Source: Aquimonas sp. (GTDB lineage: Bacteria; Pseudomonadota; Gammaproteobacteria; Xanthomonadales; Xanthomonadaceae). From it: 64,000 nt of DNA. Under the pieces are notes generated by a model that had not been told where the DNA came from, made no database searches, and was given only the letters and a program-made list of their open reading frames with translations. Shown here piece by piece: positions 55,285 through 64,000 of this stretch. How positions within the stretch are numbered: position 1 is the first letter of the stretch; the number at the start of each line of letters is the position of its first letter. Location: contig JAKOMQ010000006.1 of the NCBI GenBank assembly GCA_022241605.1, forward strand, positions 5,692-69,691. The letters are read 5' to 3'. Both the position numbers and the translations under genes were made by a program.

Positions 55285-58200
55285 TAGCCGGTTATGACGG
55301 CAATCGCCGCCATAAGCCTCTCTCTGCTTGCTGCCCGCAGTTGCTGAAGCCCGATTTCCCGAGCCATAGCTATCACCGCAACCTCCTCTGTCCTACCAGA
55401 ATCAAGAACCCAGTGCGCAAGCGACGCCAGTTCTTGAATGCAGATCTCGCCTACCGCGCGAGCGACATCGTCGTCCGCAGGCCATCTATACACCACGTCG
55501 CTGCCTGTCTTTAAACCGCGCGGCCAATAGAAGGTCCCTCCGACCTCTTCCGTGGCATTGAAGAGCCTCTGCGTGATCTGAACTACCCTCTCCTGGATTC
55601 GGCTGCCGGTGCGCTGGAAGCCGTGGCCGCGGGCGATTCGGCGGGCGAGGACGCTATCGAGCACGGGGCCTTCGTGTTGGACCACGTGCTCGATCATCGC
55701 GGTGAGCACGCTGTCGTAGTCGGGATCGAAGAAGCGTTCAGCCGAGAGGGCGCCCTCGGGCACGGCCTCGGCGGGGTTGCTGGGAGCGAAGCGTGGGCGG
55801 TCGCTTTGCGCTTGCGCTTGCGCTGCGCCAGATGGCGGTGGTGCGGATGCATGCTCGACGCTGTCGGCGTAGACGGCCTGTTCTTGCGCGGTCGCTGCGC
55901 GCGCGGCGTTGTTTGTGTCGAAATCGCTCGTGCCTGCGTCGATCTGCCTTGCTGCGGCGGCCAAGGGCGTGAGCCGATCGGTTTCGATTTGGCTGCGTGC
56001 CGCGTTGGCGTCGTCGCTGCCCGCCGAGCGTAGTTCGCTCACCATCGGCTCATTGCCAGTTTGCCGCTCCGCCACCTGTTCCCCTGATGCCTGCTCCGCT
56101 TCGGCGCGCTCTCTCGTTGCCTGCTCGTCCGCGGCGAGTTGCTCTGCCGCAAGCTCCTGCGCTGCGCGCTCCCGCGCGGCCTGCTCTTCGGCACGCTGCG
56201 CCAGGGCGCGCTGGCCGCGGTCTTCTTGCAGCAGTTGATTGAGGCGGGTGTGGATGCGCTCCAGGGTGCCGCCGGGGTTGACCCACCAGTCGGTGGACCA
56301 CAGGCGCAGGATCTCCCAGCCCAGGCCGCGCAGCACCTGTTCGCGCAGTTTGTCGCGGTCACGGGCGGTGGCTGAGCGGTGGTAGGTGGCGCCGTCGCAT
56401 TCGATGCCGGCGAGGTAGCGACCGGCGAAATCGGGATGCACCACGCCGAGGTCAACGCGGAACTGCGAGGCGCCGATCTGTGCATGCACCTGCCAGCCCT
56501 TGCGCTGCAGGGCCGCGCATACACTGACCTCGAAGGGGCTGTCGAAATCGCCCTGGCTGCAGTGATGGGCTTCGGCCAGCGCGCGTGGGCCGCGTTCGGC
56601 GAACTCAAGGAAATGCTTGAGATCGCGCACGCCAAGAGCCTGGGTGCGAGACAGATCCATCTGCTCACCGCGCAGGCTGGCGAACACGCGCAGCTCGTGG
56701 CGGGCGCGGGTGATAGCGACGTTCAAACGTCGTTCGCCGCCGCTGCGATTGAGCGGGCCGAAGTTCATCGACAGAACACCTGCGGTGTTCGGCCCGTAGG
56801 TGATGGAGAAGTACATGATGTCGCGCTCGTCGCCCTGCACGCTCTCCAGGTTTTTTACGAAGACCGGTTCAAGCAGCATCTCAGAGAAATAGCTCTCCAG
56901 CGCGGGGTCGATGCGGCGCTCAGCGTCGAGCAGGTCTTCGATCAGGCGCTGCTGTTCGGAGTTGAAGGTGACCACGCCGATGGTGAGGCCCGACTCGCGG
57001 AAGCCAGCGGATTTCAGGCGACCCACCAGGTCAGCGACCAGCGCTTTCGCTTCGGGCTGGTTGATGCGCGCCCCACCCTTTTCGTAGGTGCCCTCAACAA
57101 AGTGGAAGCTCACCGCGCGGTCATCGGTGACCGGCGAGGGGAAGGTGACCAAGCCGCTGTTGTAGTAGCGGTGGTTGCTGAAGGCGATCAGGCTCTCGTG
57201 GCGCGAGCGGTAGTGCCAGGACAGGTTGCGGGTCGGCAGGCTGGCGCCCAGGCATTCATCGAGGATGCTCTCAAGGTCGCCTTCGACATCATCGGAGTCG
57301 AGTTCGGAGCTGTCGGCGCGGTCGAAGAAGTTGGTGGGCGGCAGTTGCTTGGGGTCGCCGACCATAACCACCTGCTTGGCTCGGGCCATGGCACCGATGG
57401 CATCCCACACCGGAATCTGCGAGGCCTCGTCGAACACCACCAGATCGAAGTTGCTGGCATCGGCCGAGAGGTACTGGGCGATCGACAGCGGGCTCATCAG
57501 CAGGCAGGGCGCCAGCTTCAGCACCACCGACGGAATCTCCTGCAGCAGCTGGCGCAGCGGCTTGTGTGCGCGCTTCTTCGCCATCTCGTGCCGCAGCACG
57601 CCCCACTCGCTGTTGCGCGAGATGTTCTCGACCGAAGGCAGATCGGCACACAGCCGCGCGCGAATCAGCTGCCGGGTGATGCGGGTGAACTCATCGTCCA
57701 GCGCGCGGAAGTCGGCGATGCGCTGCTCGTGCTCGGCGGAGACGAAGCGCTTGAGCACCTCGTCGGCATCCACCGCCTCGCCCAGCCACCAGCGCGCGTA
57801 GTTGGTCTCGAAGGCCTGGGGCGCCTGAGCTGCGTCGACATCGCCGGCCTCGATCGCCTTGGCGAGTGCATCCAAGCCGGCCGCAGCGGCCTGCTGCTGC
57901 ACCACGCGCCAGCCGCACCAGGCACGCAGGCCTGGGTGCGCGCCTTCCAACTGCGCGGCCATCGTGGATACGGCCTCGGCGGAGCGCTCCTTCAGTGCGG
58001 CGCGCTCGGTGTCCGGCTGCGCTGCCAGGGTGCCGAAGCCCTCCAGCGCGGCATTGAGGTCAGCGAGCTGCGCGGGCAAACGCGAACACAGGCGGCCGAT
58101 TTCGCCCGTCTCGGCCAGCGCCTCACGGCGATGGGCGAGCACGCCGAACAGCGCTTGCATTGCCGTAGCAGCGCTTGCGCCCAAGCCGTTCAAGCCCGCC

Positions 58201-61200
58201 TGCAGCAGCGCGCGGAAGCGCAGCGCGCGAGCGAGGTTGTCGAGGTCCGTGTCGAGCCCGCTCCACACGGCGGGGCAACGGCTGTGCAGCTCACTCAGGC
58301 CGAGCAACTGTGCTTCCAGCGTCGCGCGCTGAATCAGCAGCGCGTGCTGGGCTTGCAAGGCCGCGCCGCAGCGGCCGTCGGCGACGGCATCGTGCGCGTT
58401 CTGCAGCGCGCCGCGCTGGCTCAGGCCCAGGCGCTCGCGCTCAAACTCCATCGCCGCGCGCAGCTCTGCGGTATCGGTGGTGAGCCCGCGCCACAGGCCG
58501 TGGCTGGGCTCTGCCAGCGCCGCGCAGTCCGCCAGCTGTCGATCCTGTTGCGCCAGCGCTTTCAATCGCTGCGCCTCGGTCACCCAGCGTTCGCCGCAGC
58601 CACCTTCGAGCGCGGCGTCCAGCCCCTTGGTGTTGAATGGCCGCTGCGTGCGTGCGGCAAGCAGTGCGGCATTCGCAGCGAGTGCGCTGCGCGCGTCGTC
58701 GGCGCGTGTTTTCAGCCCGGCCCACACCCCTTCAACGGCTGCGCCGGGGTTGATCTGTTCGACCTCGCTGCCGAGGCTGCGGATGCGCACCAGTGCGTCG
58801 AGGTCCTCGGCGACGCGCGGCTCGCCGGTGCCTTCGATCACGCCATCCAGCGCCTTGCGCACCCGCCGTTTGCCAAGCCAGGACATCGGCCAGAACGACT
58901 TGTCGGCCTTGTCCCAGTCGCGCTGCAGTTGGGCGACGTTAAGCGGGGCCACGCCACTGCCATAGCGCACCGAAAGCCCTTCACGCAGGCGAGCGATTTC
59001 TTCGATGCACTGCACGCCGCGTTCGACCTCAGCCCGCACGGCCACCGGCCACGGCGTTCCGAGCTCGGCATGCACGCGTTGGCGTTGTTCAAGCAAGGCG
59101 ATCGCCTGACCCAACTGGGCCTGCAGCTCGGGCGACCACGGTGCGGCCATTCGGGTCGACAGATCGCGGTGCTGCGCCAGCTGTTCGGCTGCCGACTTCA
59201 ACGAGGAACACAGGCGCTCGCTATCGGCCGCGGCACAGAAGCTCCAGTCCTGCGCGGCGGCCTGCGGCAAGGCCTTGGAAAGGATGCCCAGCGACGAGCG
59301 CGCGCGATAGCCGAGTTCGGGCCACTCGATATCCAACTGGCTGCCGAGCGCGCTCAGCGTTGCGGCCAGCGCATCTGCTGCCCCGCGCAAGGTTTGCGCC
59401 GCCTGCACCAACTCTTGCTGCCACCGCGCCGACCATTCAGTGACATGCACGGGTGTCAGCGGCCCAGCGGCGAGATCTTGCTGTCCGATCGCCGAAGCGT
59501 TGGCCTGCAGCCGCGTCGCCAGTTCACGCAGTGATGCATACGCGGCTTCGTCATGGCTTTCCGGCGAAGGCCAACGGAAACGCAGATCCGGCAGCGCCGA
59601 ACCGCCTACCACGCTGCCGATAGCGCGGAAGATCGTCCAGCCGTTGCGATGGCGAAAATGCAACCGCTCGACGTAGCTCGACAGCTGCTCGCGAAGCCGC
59701 GAAAGCTGCTGCGCTTTGGCTGCCCACACCGTTGAGGCATCAATGCCCTTTGCCTGCCATGAGGTCTGCAGCTGGCTCAGCACATCAAGCTTGCGACTCT
59801 TGCTGGAGTGCAGCTCCAGGCAGAACTCGCTCAGCCCGACCTCGCGCAATCGACGATGCACCACGTCCAGCGCGGCGATCTTTTCGGCCACAAACAGAAC
59901 GCGCTTGCCGTCTGCCAGACACTGCGCGATCAGGTTGGCAATTGTCTGGCTCTTGCCCGTGCCAGGCGGCCCGATCAACACGAAGTCCTTGCCTTTGGCC
60001 GCGGCCATCACCGCGGACAGCTGCGAGGAATCCGCCGGCAGCGGGCTGAACACCTTGTCGGGCGTGTAGTCGCGATCCAGCGTGTGCGCGTCGGGGAAGG
60101 CAATGCTGGACGGATAGGGCTCGCGCGGGGTGTCGAGCAGATGCGCCACCACCGGCGACTTGCGCAGGTCGTCTGTGCGCTCGGACAGGTCCTTCCACAT
60201 CAGATACTTCGCGAACGAGAACATGGACAGCACCACGTCCTCGCTGAGCTCCCAACCGCGGATGTCGCGGATCGCCGCGCGTACCCGCTTCCAGATCCCG
60301 GCAATGTCCAGCCCCGAGTCATCGCGAGGCAACTCGCCCAGGGGCACGCCCAGATCGAGCTGGAAATCCTGCCGCAGCATTTCGACCAGAGTCGGGTTGA
60401 AGCGGGACTCGTCCTCGTGCGCCAGCAGGGTAAAGCCCGAGCGCGCGCTCTTTCGTTCCAGGGTCACCGGCATCAGGATCAACGGGGCCTTGATGCGCGC
60501 CTCGGGCTTGTCTGCACGCGACCACACCAGAAAGCCGAGCGCGACAAACAGAGTGTTGGCGCCGCCTTCCTGCATCGCCGTTCGGGCACCGCGAAACAGT
60601 TCGACCAGTCGCCCGTCCAGATCACGCTCGTCTAAACGCACGAACACGTCTTTGCGCTTCAAGGCGTCCGCTGCATGGGCCCGGCGAAGGTCTTCCGAGG
60701 TTCTGGATTCGTGCAGTTGCTGACTGCGAGGATCGCCGCCCTGCATCACCTCGGGCATGGGCAATAGCCGCAGGGTCTGGCCTTCCGCCAGGGCGTCTTC
60801 GAGCGCCGCGGCATCGGCCTCCAGCACCAGCGCGCGCTTACCTTGCTTGAAGTTCAGCAAAGCGTTGCGAAGCGACAGATCAAGCAGCTTGCGCTGCCAG
60901 CGCGCCAAGCGGTCCTTCGGATCAAGCGCAGCGGCGGGGACCTCGCTGACGACTTCATCCGGAAGATCGGGGGCGGCCTCAACGGTGAGGATGGGCTCGG
61001 GCAGAGCTTCCGCAGGAACAGAAAGCGTGGGCGCTGCACTGGCGAGCGCCAGCGGCTTGATGCGCGACATGCGCGCACGCCGCACATCTACCGCGAGTTC
61101 GAAGGCGTCCTCTTCTTCCTCGGAAAGCTGGCGATTGCCCTGCGCGATCGCTTGGCTGAAACCGGCCGGCTGCGCGGAGGTTGCCAGCGTAGTTTCGAAC

Positions 61201-62111
61201 ACCACCAGTTCCTGCAGCTTGAGGCGCTTTCGTAGGGCGGTGATGTCATCGACCACTGCAAACGAGAACTCCTCATCACGCAGCCAGACCCCAACAAACG
61301 CATGGCCGCGGGTGAAGATCAGCAGCGGATTGAGGCCGGCCTGTTCGAGGCAGGCAGCGAACAGCAGGGTGAGGTCCAGGCACGTGGCAAGGCCCGAATC
61401 CAGAGCCTGGCTGGGGCTGCGCACCTTCTGCCCGGTCATTTCAAAGCTGGCGGGTGGCAGCGTGTAGTTCAACTTTCGCTTGAGCACTGCGGTCCAGATG
61501 CCAGACGCCAGCTCCCAGGCGCGCTTTGCGCCATCGCCATACCCATTGATTGCGCCCGATTGCCCTGACTCCTGCAGCGCGAGTGCTGCGCTCTTCAAAA
61601 GCCGATCAATCGCTGGATCGTTCGGCTGCACAAATGCAGCGACCATTTCAGGCAGGTAGGCGATGCCGCCCCACTGATTGCGTGCGAGCAGTTCCAAGCT
61701 GTGGGAATACGTCGTCAGAGGCGCGTTGCTTGCTTCTGCAGAGTGGAGCTCGAAGCTCAGCGTCGCAGGTTCGGCTTCGGTAAGCCGCGACAGCAGGGTG
61801 CCGTCGAGCTGGATGTCCAGATCCTTCAGGTGGAAAGTCTCGCCAGCGCCGACAGAATCGAGCCGCCAGGTGCGAGGCTTCACGAAAGCTGGCTCGCAAG
61901 TGAGTTGGAGCCTCAGGTCACGGAGTGATGCGCTGCCTTCGTTGACGACAGCGAGCTCATGCAAGACCGGCACGGCGTTTTGGAAGTCGGCGAGATTGAG
62001 CTTGGCGAGCGCACCGACTCGGAGGCATACCGCAGGCCCGTCAGCTGACTCACCCGTCAGAAATCTTGCATCTGCAGCGGACTCATCCGATCGCTTCATT
62101 CGCTCTGACAC
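55284..62111 (-). CDS. DUF4011-helicase-Vsr-DUF3320 anti-phage protein (Hhe-like)
   Basis: The 2275-residue protein contains, in order: a beta-sandwich-like N-terminus; a transglutaminase-like segment at about 230-290 (GLATCLDLTLLFAACL, GHAFVGVWL, VVDD); a DUF4011 region from about 395; a split SF1 helicase with Walker A GPPGTGKSQT (about 714), DEAD-like VVFDEASQIP with VMVGDPKQLPP (about 1560) and motif VI NVAITRARHELRVF (about 1790); a Vsr-like nuclease (about 1850-1955, with IECDGATYHRSATARDRDK); an Ala/Glu/Gln-rich linker; and DUF3320 at the C-terminus. The DUF4011-helicase-Vsr design was reported as an anti-phage system (Hhe). GTG 62111 has GGAG nine bases ahead; ATG 62099 is an alternative. 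SIR2 starts 55 bases after its stop. Confidence 0.92.
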   Translation of the reverse strand: MSERMKRSDESAADARFLTGESADGPAVCLRVGALAKLNLADFQNAVPVLHELAVVNEGSASLRDLRLQLTCEPAFVKPRTWRLDSVGAGETFHLKDLDIQLDGTLLSRLTEAEPATLSFELHSAEASNAPLTTYSHSLELLARNQWGGIAYLPEMVAAFVQPNDPAIDRLLKSAALALQESGQSGAINGYGDGAKRAWELASGIWTAVLKRKLNYTLPPASFEMTGQKVRSPSQALDSGLATCLDLTLLFAACLEQAGLNPLLIFTRGHAFVGVWLRDEEFSFAVVDDITALRKRLKLQELVVFETTLATSAQPAGFSQAIAQGNRQLSEEEEDAFELAVDVRRARMSRIKPLALASAAPTLSVPAEALPEPILTVEAAPDLPDEVVSEVPAAALDPKDRLARWQRKLLDLSLRNALLNFKQGKRALVLEADAAALEDALAEGQTLRLLPMPEVMQGGDPRSQQLHESRTSEDLRRAHAADALKRKDVFVRLDERDLDGRLVELFRGARTAMQEGGANTLFVALGFLVWSRADKPEARIKAPLILMPVTLERKSARSGFTLLAHEDESRFNPTLVEMLRQDFQLDLGVPLGELPRDDSGLDIAGIWKRVRAAIRDIRGWELSEDVVLSMFSFAKYLMWKDLSERTDDLRKSPVVAHLLDTPREPYPSSIAFPDAHTLDRDYTPDKVFSPLPADSSQLSAVMAAAKGKDFVLIGPPGTGKSQTIANLIAQCLADGKRVLFVAEKIAALDVVHRRLREVGLSEFCLELHSSKSRKLDVLSQLQTSWQAKGIDASTVWAAKAQQLSRLREQLSSYVERLHFRHRNGWTIFRAIGSVVGGSALPDLRFRWPSPESHDEAAYASLRELATRLQANASAIGQQDLAAGPLTPVHVTEWSARWQQELVQAAQTLRGAADALAATLSALGSQLDIEWPELGYRARSSLGILSKALPQAAAQDWSFCAAADSERLCSSLKSAAEQLAQHRDLSTRMAAPWSPELQAQLGQAIALLEQRQRVHAELGTPWPVAVRAEVERGVQCIEEIARLREGLSVRYGSGVAPLNVAQLQRDWDKADKSFWPMSWLGKRRVRKALDGVIEGTGEPRVAEDLDALVRIRSLGSEVEQINPGAAVEGVWAGLKTRADDARSALAANAALLAARTQRPFNTKGLDAALEGGCGERWVTEAQRLKALAQQDRQLADCAALAEPSHGLWRGLTTDTAELRAAMEFERERLGLSQRGALQNAHDAVADGRCGAALQAQHALLIQRATLEAQLLGLSELHSRCPAVWSGLDTDLDNLARALRFRALLQAGLNGLGASAATAMQALFGVLAHRREALAETGEIGRLCSRLPAQLADLNAALEGFGTLAAQPDTERAALKERSAEAVSTMAAQLEGAHPGLRAWCGWRVVQQQAAAAGLDALAKAIEAGDVDAAQAPQAFETNYARWWLGEAVDADEVLKRFVSAEHEQRIADFRALDDEFTRITRQLIRARLCADLPSVENISRNSEWGVLRHEMAKKRAHKPLRQLLQEIPSVVLKLAPCLLMSPLSIAQYLSADASNFDLVVFDEASQIPVWDAIGAMARAKQVVMVGDPKQLPPTNFFDRADSSELDSDDVEGDLESILDECLGASLPTRNLSWHYRSRHESLIAFSNHRYYNSGLVTFPSPVTDDRAVSFHFVEGTYEKGGARINQPEAKALVADLVGRLKSAGFRESGLTIGVVTFNSEQQRLIEDLLDAERRIDPALESYFSEMLLEPVFVKNLESVQGDERDIMYFSITYGPNTAGVLSMNFGPLNRSGGERRLNVAITRARHELRVFASLRGEQMDLSRTQALGVRDLKHFLEFAERGPRALAEAHHCSQGDFDSPFEVSVCAALQRKGWQVHAQIGASQFRVDLGVVHPDFAGRYLAGIECDGATYHRSATARDRDKLREQVLRGLGWEILRLWSTDWWVNPGGTLERIHTRLNQLLQEDRGQRALAQRAEEQAARERAAQELAAEQLAADEQATRERAEAEQASGEQVAERQTGNEPMVSELRSAGSDDANAARSQIETDRLTPLAAAARQIDAGTSDFDTNNAARAATAQEQAVYADSVEHASAPPPSGAAQAQAQSDRPRFAPSNPAEAVPEGALSAERFFDPDYDSVLTAMIEHVVQHEGPVLDSVLARRIARGHGFQRTGSRIQERVVQITQRLFNATEEVGGTFYWPRGLKTGSDVVYRWPADDDVARAVGEICIQELASLAHWVLDSGRTEEVAVIAMAREIGLQQLRAASRERLMAAIAVITG

Positions 62112-62875
62112 TTACTTGCTCCACTCCCGCATTTCCGAAAGAAAACGGGCGAATTGCAAAAATTTTTGACATCAAACCAGTAAAGCTACTGGTAAACCGG
62201 TTTCGTCGCCGGAATATCCACTGATCGCGCAGCGAATTCAATCGCCCGGGTGATTTTGGCTTTTCGACCGAACCCCTCTGCATCGAGCTCTACAGGAGCA
62301 CCCTGCCTCGGGGAATATTTAGCCGAGACCTCAGAACCCATCCAAGCTCCAAAAGGAAGGTTGCGTGCCACTGAGCGTCGGATCTAGATCGGCTCATCAG
62401 GCCCAAGTGCGGCGCGTTTCCTGGGCCAGAACGCTCGGCGTCCTCCGATCGAGAAGCCCAGCGCGCTGTTGACGCGGTGCGGGCGATCGAGCCACAGCGC
62501 GTGATATGGCTACGGACGGACTTTGGGACGACAGCGCGCGCGTTGCTTGGACGCAGCGACTGAGGTTCGACCGGTTCGCCTGCTGCCCGATGCGGGCGGA
62601 CGCGACGGCAGTCGGCGCGTCGAATGCGTCGCCATCGCTGCGAGCCCCGTACTCATGCCAAGCAGGCAGGGGCGCTGGCGTGTTGCCGAGTTCGGAAGGC
62701 TGCCAACGATCGCTGCGGGCGCATTCGCCCGTGGGTCTGCCCCAGCCACCTCGGGCTGCCCCAAACCCGCCACAATGCCAAGTCGAACAGCATCTGCTGT
62801 GCCGCCCGCGACAAAGCCTCAGACACGGAAGATCTGTTGCGCTCGGCACCCTTGCCACCCTTCCAGGAACAGGTC
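62112..62875. other. Gene-free divergent region between the defence operon and the SIMPL gene
   Basis: No convincing gene is seen on either strand; the open frames have random composition. The first 250 bases next to the helicase gene are AT-richer than the surroundings and hold three palindromes. The remainder to 62875 is GC-rich, with a GATCTAGATC palindrome near 62384. It probably holds promoters for both flanking transcription units and may include remnants of a lost gene. Confidence 0.6.
62157..62203 (-). promoter_or_regulatory. Three closely spaced palindromes upstream of the defence operon
   Basis: CAAAAATTTTTG (62157-62168, perfect 12 bases), ACCAGTA-AAGC-TACTGGT (62176-62193, 7-base arms) and AAACCGGTTT (62194-62203, perfect 10 bases) lie in a row 46-92 bases upstream of the helicase start. 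This is where a promoter and repressor sites would be. No adjacent regulator gene is obvious. Confidence 0.5.
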
Positions 62876-63586
62876 ATGACCACCGCATACAACAGCAGCG
62901 CGAGAGTACTTTCCTCCCTCCTCATCGCCGTCGGGCTTGCCGCCGGCGGCTGGTTCGCCGGACAGGGGCTGGCCAAGTTCCGCACCGATGATCGCTACGT
63001 GGTGGTCAAGGGCCTGGCCGAGCGCGAGGTGCCCGCCGACCTCGTGGTCTGGCCGCTGGGGCACGCGGTGATGGGCAACGATCTGGCCCCGCTGCAGGCG
63101 CAGCTGGATGCCAACACCGATGCAATCCGTCGCTTTTTTCGCGAGGCCGGTTTCGAGGACGCGGAGATCGTGGTGTCGCCGCCCAAGCTGGAGGATCGCG
63201 CGGCCTGGGCGTGGGGCGAGAGCCAGCCGAACGAGCGTTTCCGCTACCAGACCACGTTGACCCTGCGCTCGAACCGGGTGCCGGAAGCCATTGAGGCGCT
63301 GCGCAATACCGGCCGTCTGGTGGCCGCTGGGGTGCTGCTGGCTGAGGGCGGATTTCCGAGCTTCGAGTACACCGGGCTCAACTCGATCAAGCCTGAGCTC
63401 ATCGCGGAAGCCACCGCCAACGCCCGCGAGGCGGCCGAGCAGTTCGCCATGGACGCAAACGCCACCGTGGGCGGCATCCGCAGCGCCAACCAGGGCGTGA
63501 TCACCATCAACGACCGCGACCAGGGCTCACCGCACGTCAAGCTGGTGCGTGTGGTGTCGACGGTGGAGTACTTCCTGAGCAATTGA
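62876..63586 (+). CDS. SIMPL-domain (DUF541) periplasmic protein
   Basis: The 236-residue protein has an N-terminal membrane anchor or signal (LSSLLIAVGLAAGGWFAG) and a SIMPL domain: RYVVVKGLAEREVPADLVVW, FRYQTTLTLRSNRV, ANAREAAEQFAMDANATVGG and VRVVSTVEYFLSN. SIMPL proteins are oligomeric periplasmic proteins of poorly known role, some linked to oxidative stress. ATG 62876 follows AGGA; the frame opens 84 codons earlier in non-coding sequence. Confidence 0.9.
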   Translation: MTTAYNSSARVLSSLLIAVGLAAGGWFAGQGLAKFRTDDRYVVVKGLAEREVPADLVVWPLGHAVMGNDLAPLQAQLDANTDAIRRFFREAGFEDAEIVVSPPKLEDRAAWAWGESQPNERFRYQTTLTLRSNRVPEAIEALRNTGRLVAAGVLLAEGGFPSFEYTGLNSIKPELIAEATANAREAAEQFAMDANATVGGIRSANQGVITINDRDQGSPHVKLVRVVSTVEYFLSN

Positions 63587-63602
63587 AGCACCGCCACGGT
63601 CA

Positions 63603-63637
63603 GCCCGGGCGCTGGGCCATTGCCCCCGCGCCCGGGC
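63603..63637. terminator. Possible hairpin between converging SIMPL and tyrS genes
   Basis: GCCCGGGCGC and GCGCCCGGGC form a perfect 10-base inverted repeat with a 15-base loop, 17 bases after the SIMPL stop codon. No T-run follows on either strand, so the call is tentative. Confidence 0.35.
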
Positions 63638-63667
63638 GGGCCGCAGCGATCGAAGGCCGGCCCGGGA

Positions 63668-64000
63668 TCAGACCCGCAGCGCGGCGTAGCTCTTCTTGCC
63701 CTTGCGCAGCAGAAGGTAGCGCCCGAACAGCAGGTCGGCGCTGCCTATGCGCTGCTCGATGCCGCTGCTGCGGCGGTTGTTGAGATAGATGCCGCCGCCC
63801 TCCAGGTCACGTCGGGCCTGACCCTTGGACGGGCACAGCCCGCTCAGCACCAGAAGGTCGATCAGCGCCGCACCCTCGCCGTCCAGCTGCGCGCGCTCAA
63901 GCTCGGCATTGGGGATCTCGGCGATCACGTCCTCGAACACCGCCTCGGGGGTGTCACCGATCTCGGCGCCGAACAGGATCTGGCTGGCGGCGATCGCGGC
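63668..64000 (-). CDS. tyrS: Tyrosyl-tRNA synthetase, C-terminal part (gene runs off the window)
   Basis: The visible 110 residues are the end of a tyrosine-tRNA ligase: a linker (AASQILFGAEIG, DTPEAVFEDVIAEIP) and the S4-like tRNA-binding domain (LIDLLVLSGLCPSKGQARRD, GGIYLNN), ending FGRYLLLRKGKKSYAALRV, closely like the E. coli TyrS end. The catalytic domain with HIGH and KMSKS lies beyond base 64000. The frame is open to the window edge. Confidence 0.9.
   Translation of the reverse strand, partial: AAIAASQILFGAEIGDTPEAVFEDVIAEIPNAELERAQLDGEGAALIDLLVLSGLCPSKGQARRDLEGGGIYLNNRRSSGIEQRIGSADLLFGRYLLLRKGKKSYAALRV

Noticed and set aside
56379-59534. A 1051-codon plus-strand frame inside the helicase gene
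   Set aside because: It is the complement of Ala-, Leu- and Arg-rich helicase segments and has no domain of its own.
62397-62858. Open frames on both strands in the gap before the SIMPL gene
   Set aside because: Random composition, no ribosome-binding sites and no recognisable domains.
1-64000. CRISPR arrays, insertion sequences, prophage structural genes
   Set aside because: No regularly spaced repeats, transposase, integrase or capsid genes were seen on reading the window.

Overview
The window is chromosomal DNA of a GC-rich gammaproteobacterium, most likely of the order Lysobacterales (Xanthomonadales). Pointers are the ffh / rpsP-rimM-trmD-rplS block, an SAH riboswitch in front of ahcY, an OxyR with Cys199 and Cys208, kynureninase, a CopL-like metal protein, and two secreted proteins that end in an ELFxNGFE motif. 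The species cannot be fixed from the sequence alone. No rRNA, insertion sequence, integrase or CRISPR array was seen. One tRNA is present, tRNA-Thr(CGT).

Layout. 1-10.3 kb: the 3' part of a secreted beta-helix protein, a lipoprotein, an S10 carboxypeptidase overlapping a NarL-type response regulator, a 1208-residue glycine-rich surface protein on the opposite strand, and a 7TMR-DISM histidine kinase that is the likely partner of the regulator. 10.4-18.3 kb: kynU, tcdA with a DUF2784 gene, a c'-type cytochrome, a decayed Phd antitoxin, and a long minus-strand run (pseudouridine synthase, CopL-like, outer-membrane-like protein, MerP-like, MerT-like, histone-deacetylase-like hydrolase, rhomboid protease). 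18.5-25.3 kb: a seven-gene membrane-lipid modification operon (desaturase, flavin oxidoreductase, DUF1365, CFA-synthase-like, DUF2878, DUF1295, second CFA-like methyltransferase) ending in a hairpin terminator.

25.3-39.6 kb is core genome: rplS, trmD, rimM, rpsP, ffh, a CcsA/YpjD-like gene with a PilZ gene, radA, a CorB/CorC transporter, tRNA-Thr, ispH, a secreted alpha/beta hydrolase, oxyR, and riboswitch-controlled ahcY. 39.8-47.8 kb is accessory: small secreted proteins, a ParE/Phd toxin-antitoxin pair, a possible glycoside-hydrolase-like protein, a YiiX-type peptidase, a diguanylate cyclase, an ankyrin protein and a lone XRE-type regulator.

47.8-62.1 kb is a defence island. On the plus strand lies an SbcD-like nuclease overlapping an SbcC/YhaN-like ATPase. 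Facing it on the minus strand is a compact four-gene run: a 2275-residue DUF4011-helicase-Vsr-DUF3320 protein with a transglutaminase-like N-terminal region, a SIR2-family protein whose start codes for an Ala-Pro repeat from seven GGGGGC units, a HerA/FtsK-type ATPase, and a 69-residue KTSC-domain protein. SIR2-HerA and DUF4011-helicase-Vsr are each known as anti-phage modules. Their fusion into one likely transcript with a KTSC gene, preceded by three palindromes, is the most interesting feature here. The window closes with a SIMPL-domain protein and the 3' end of tyrS.
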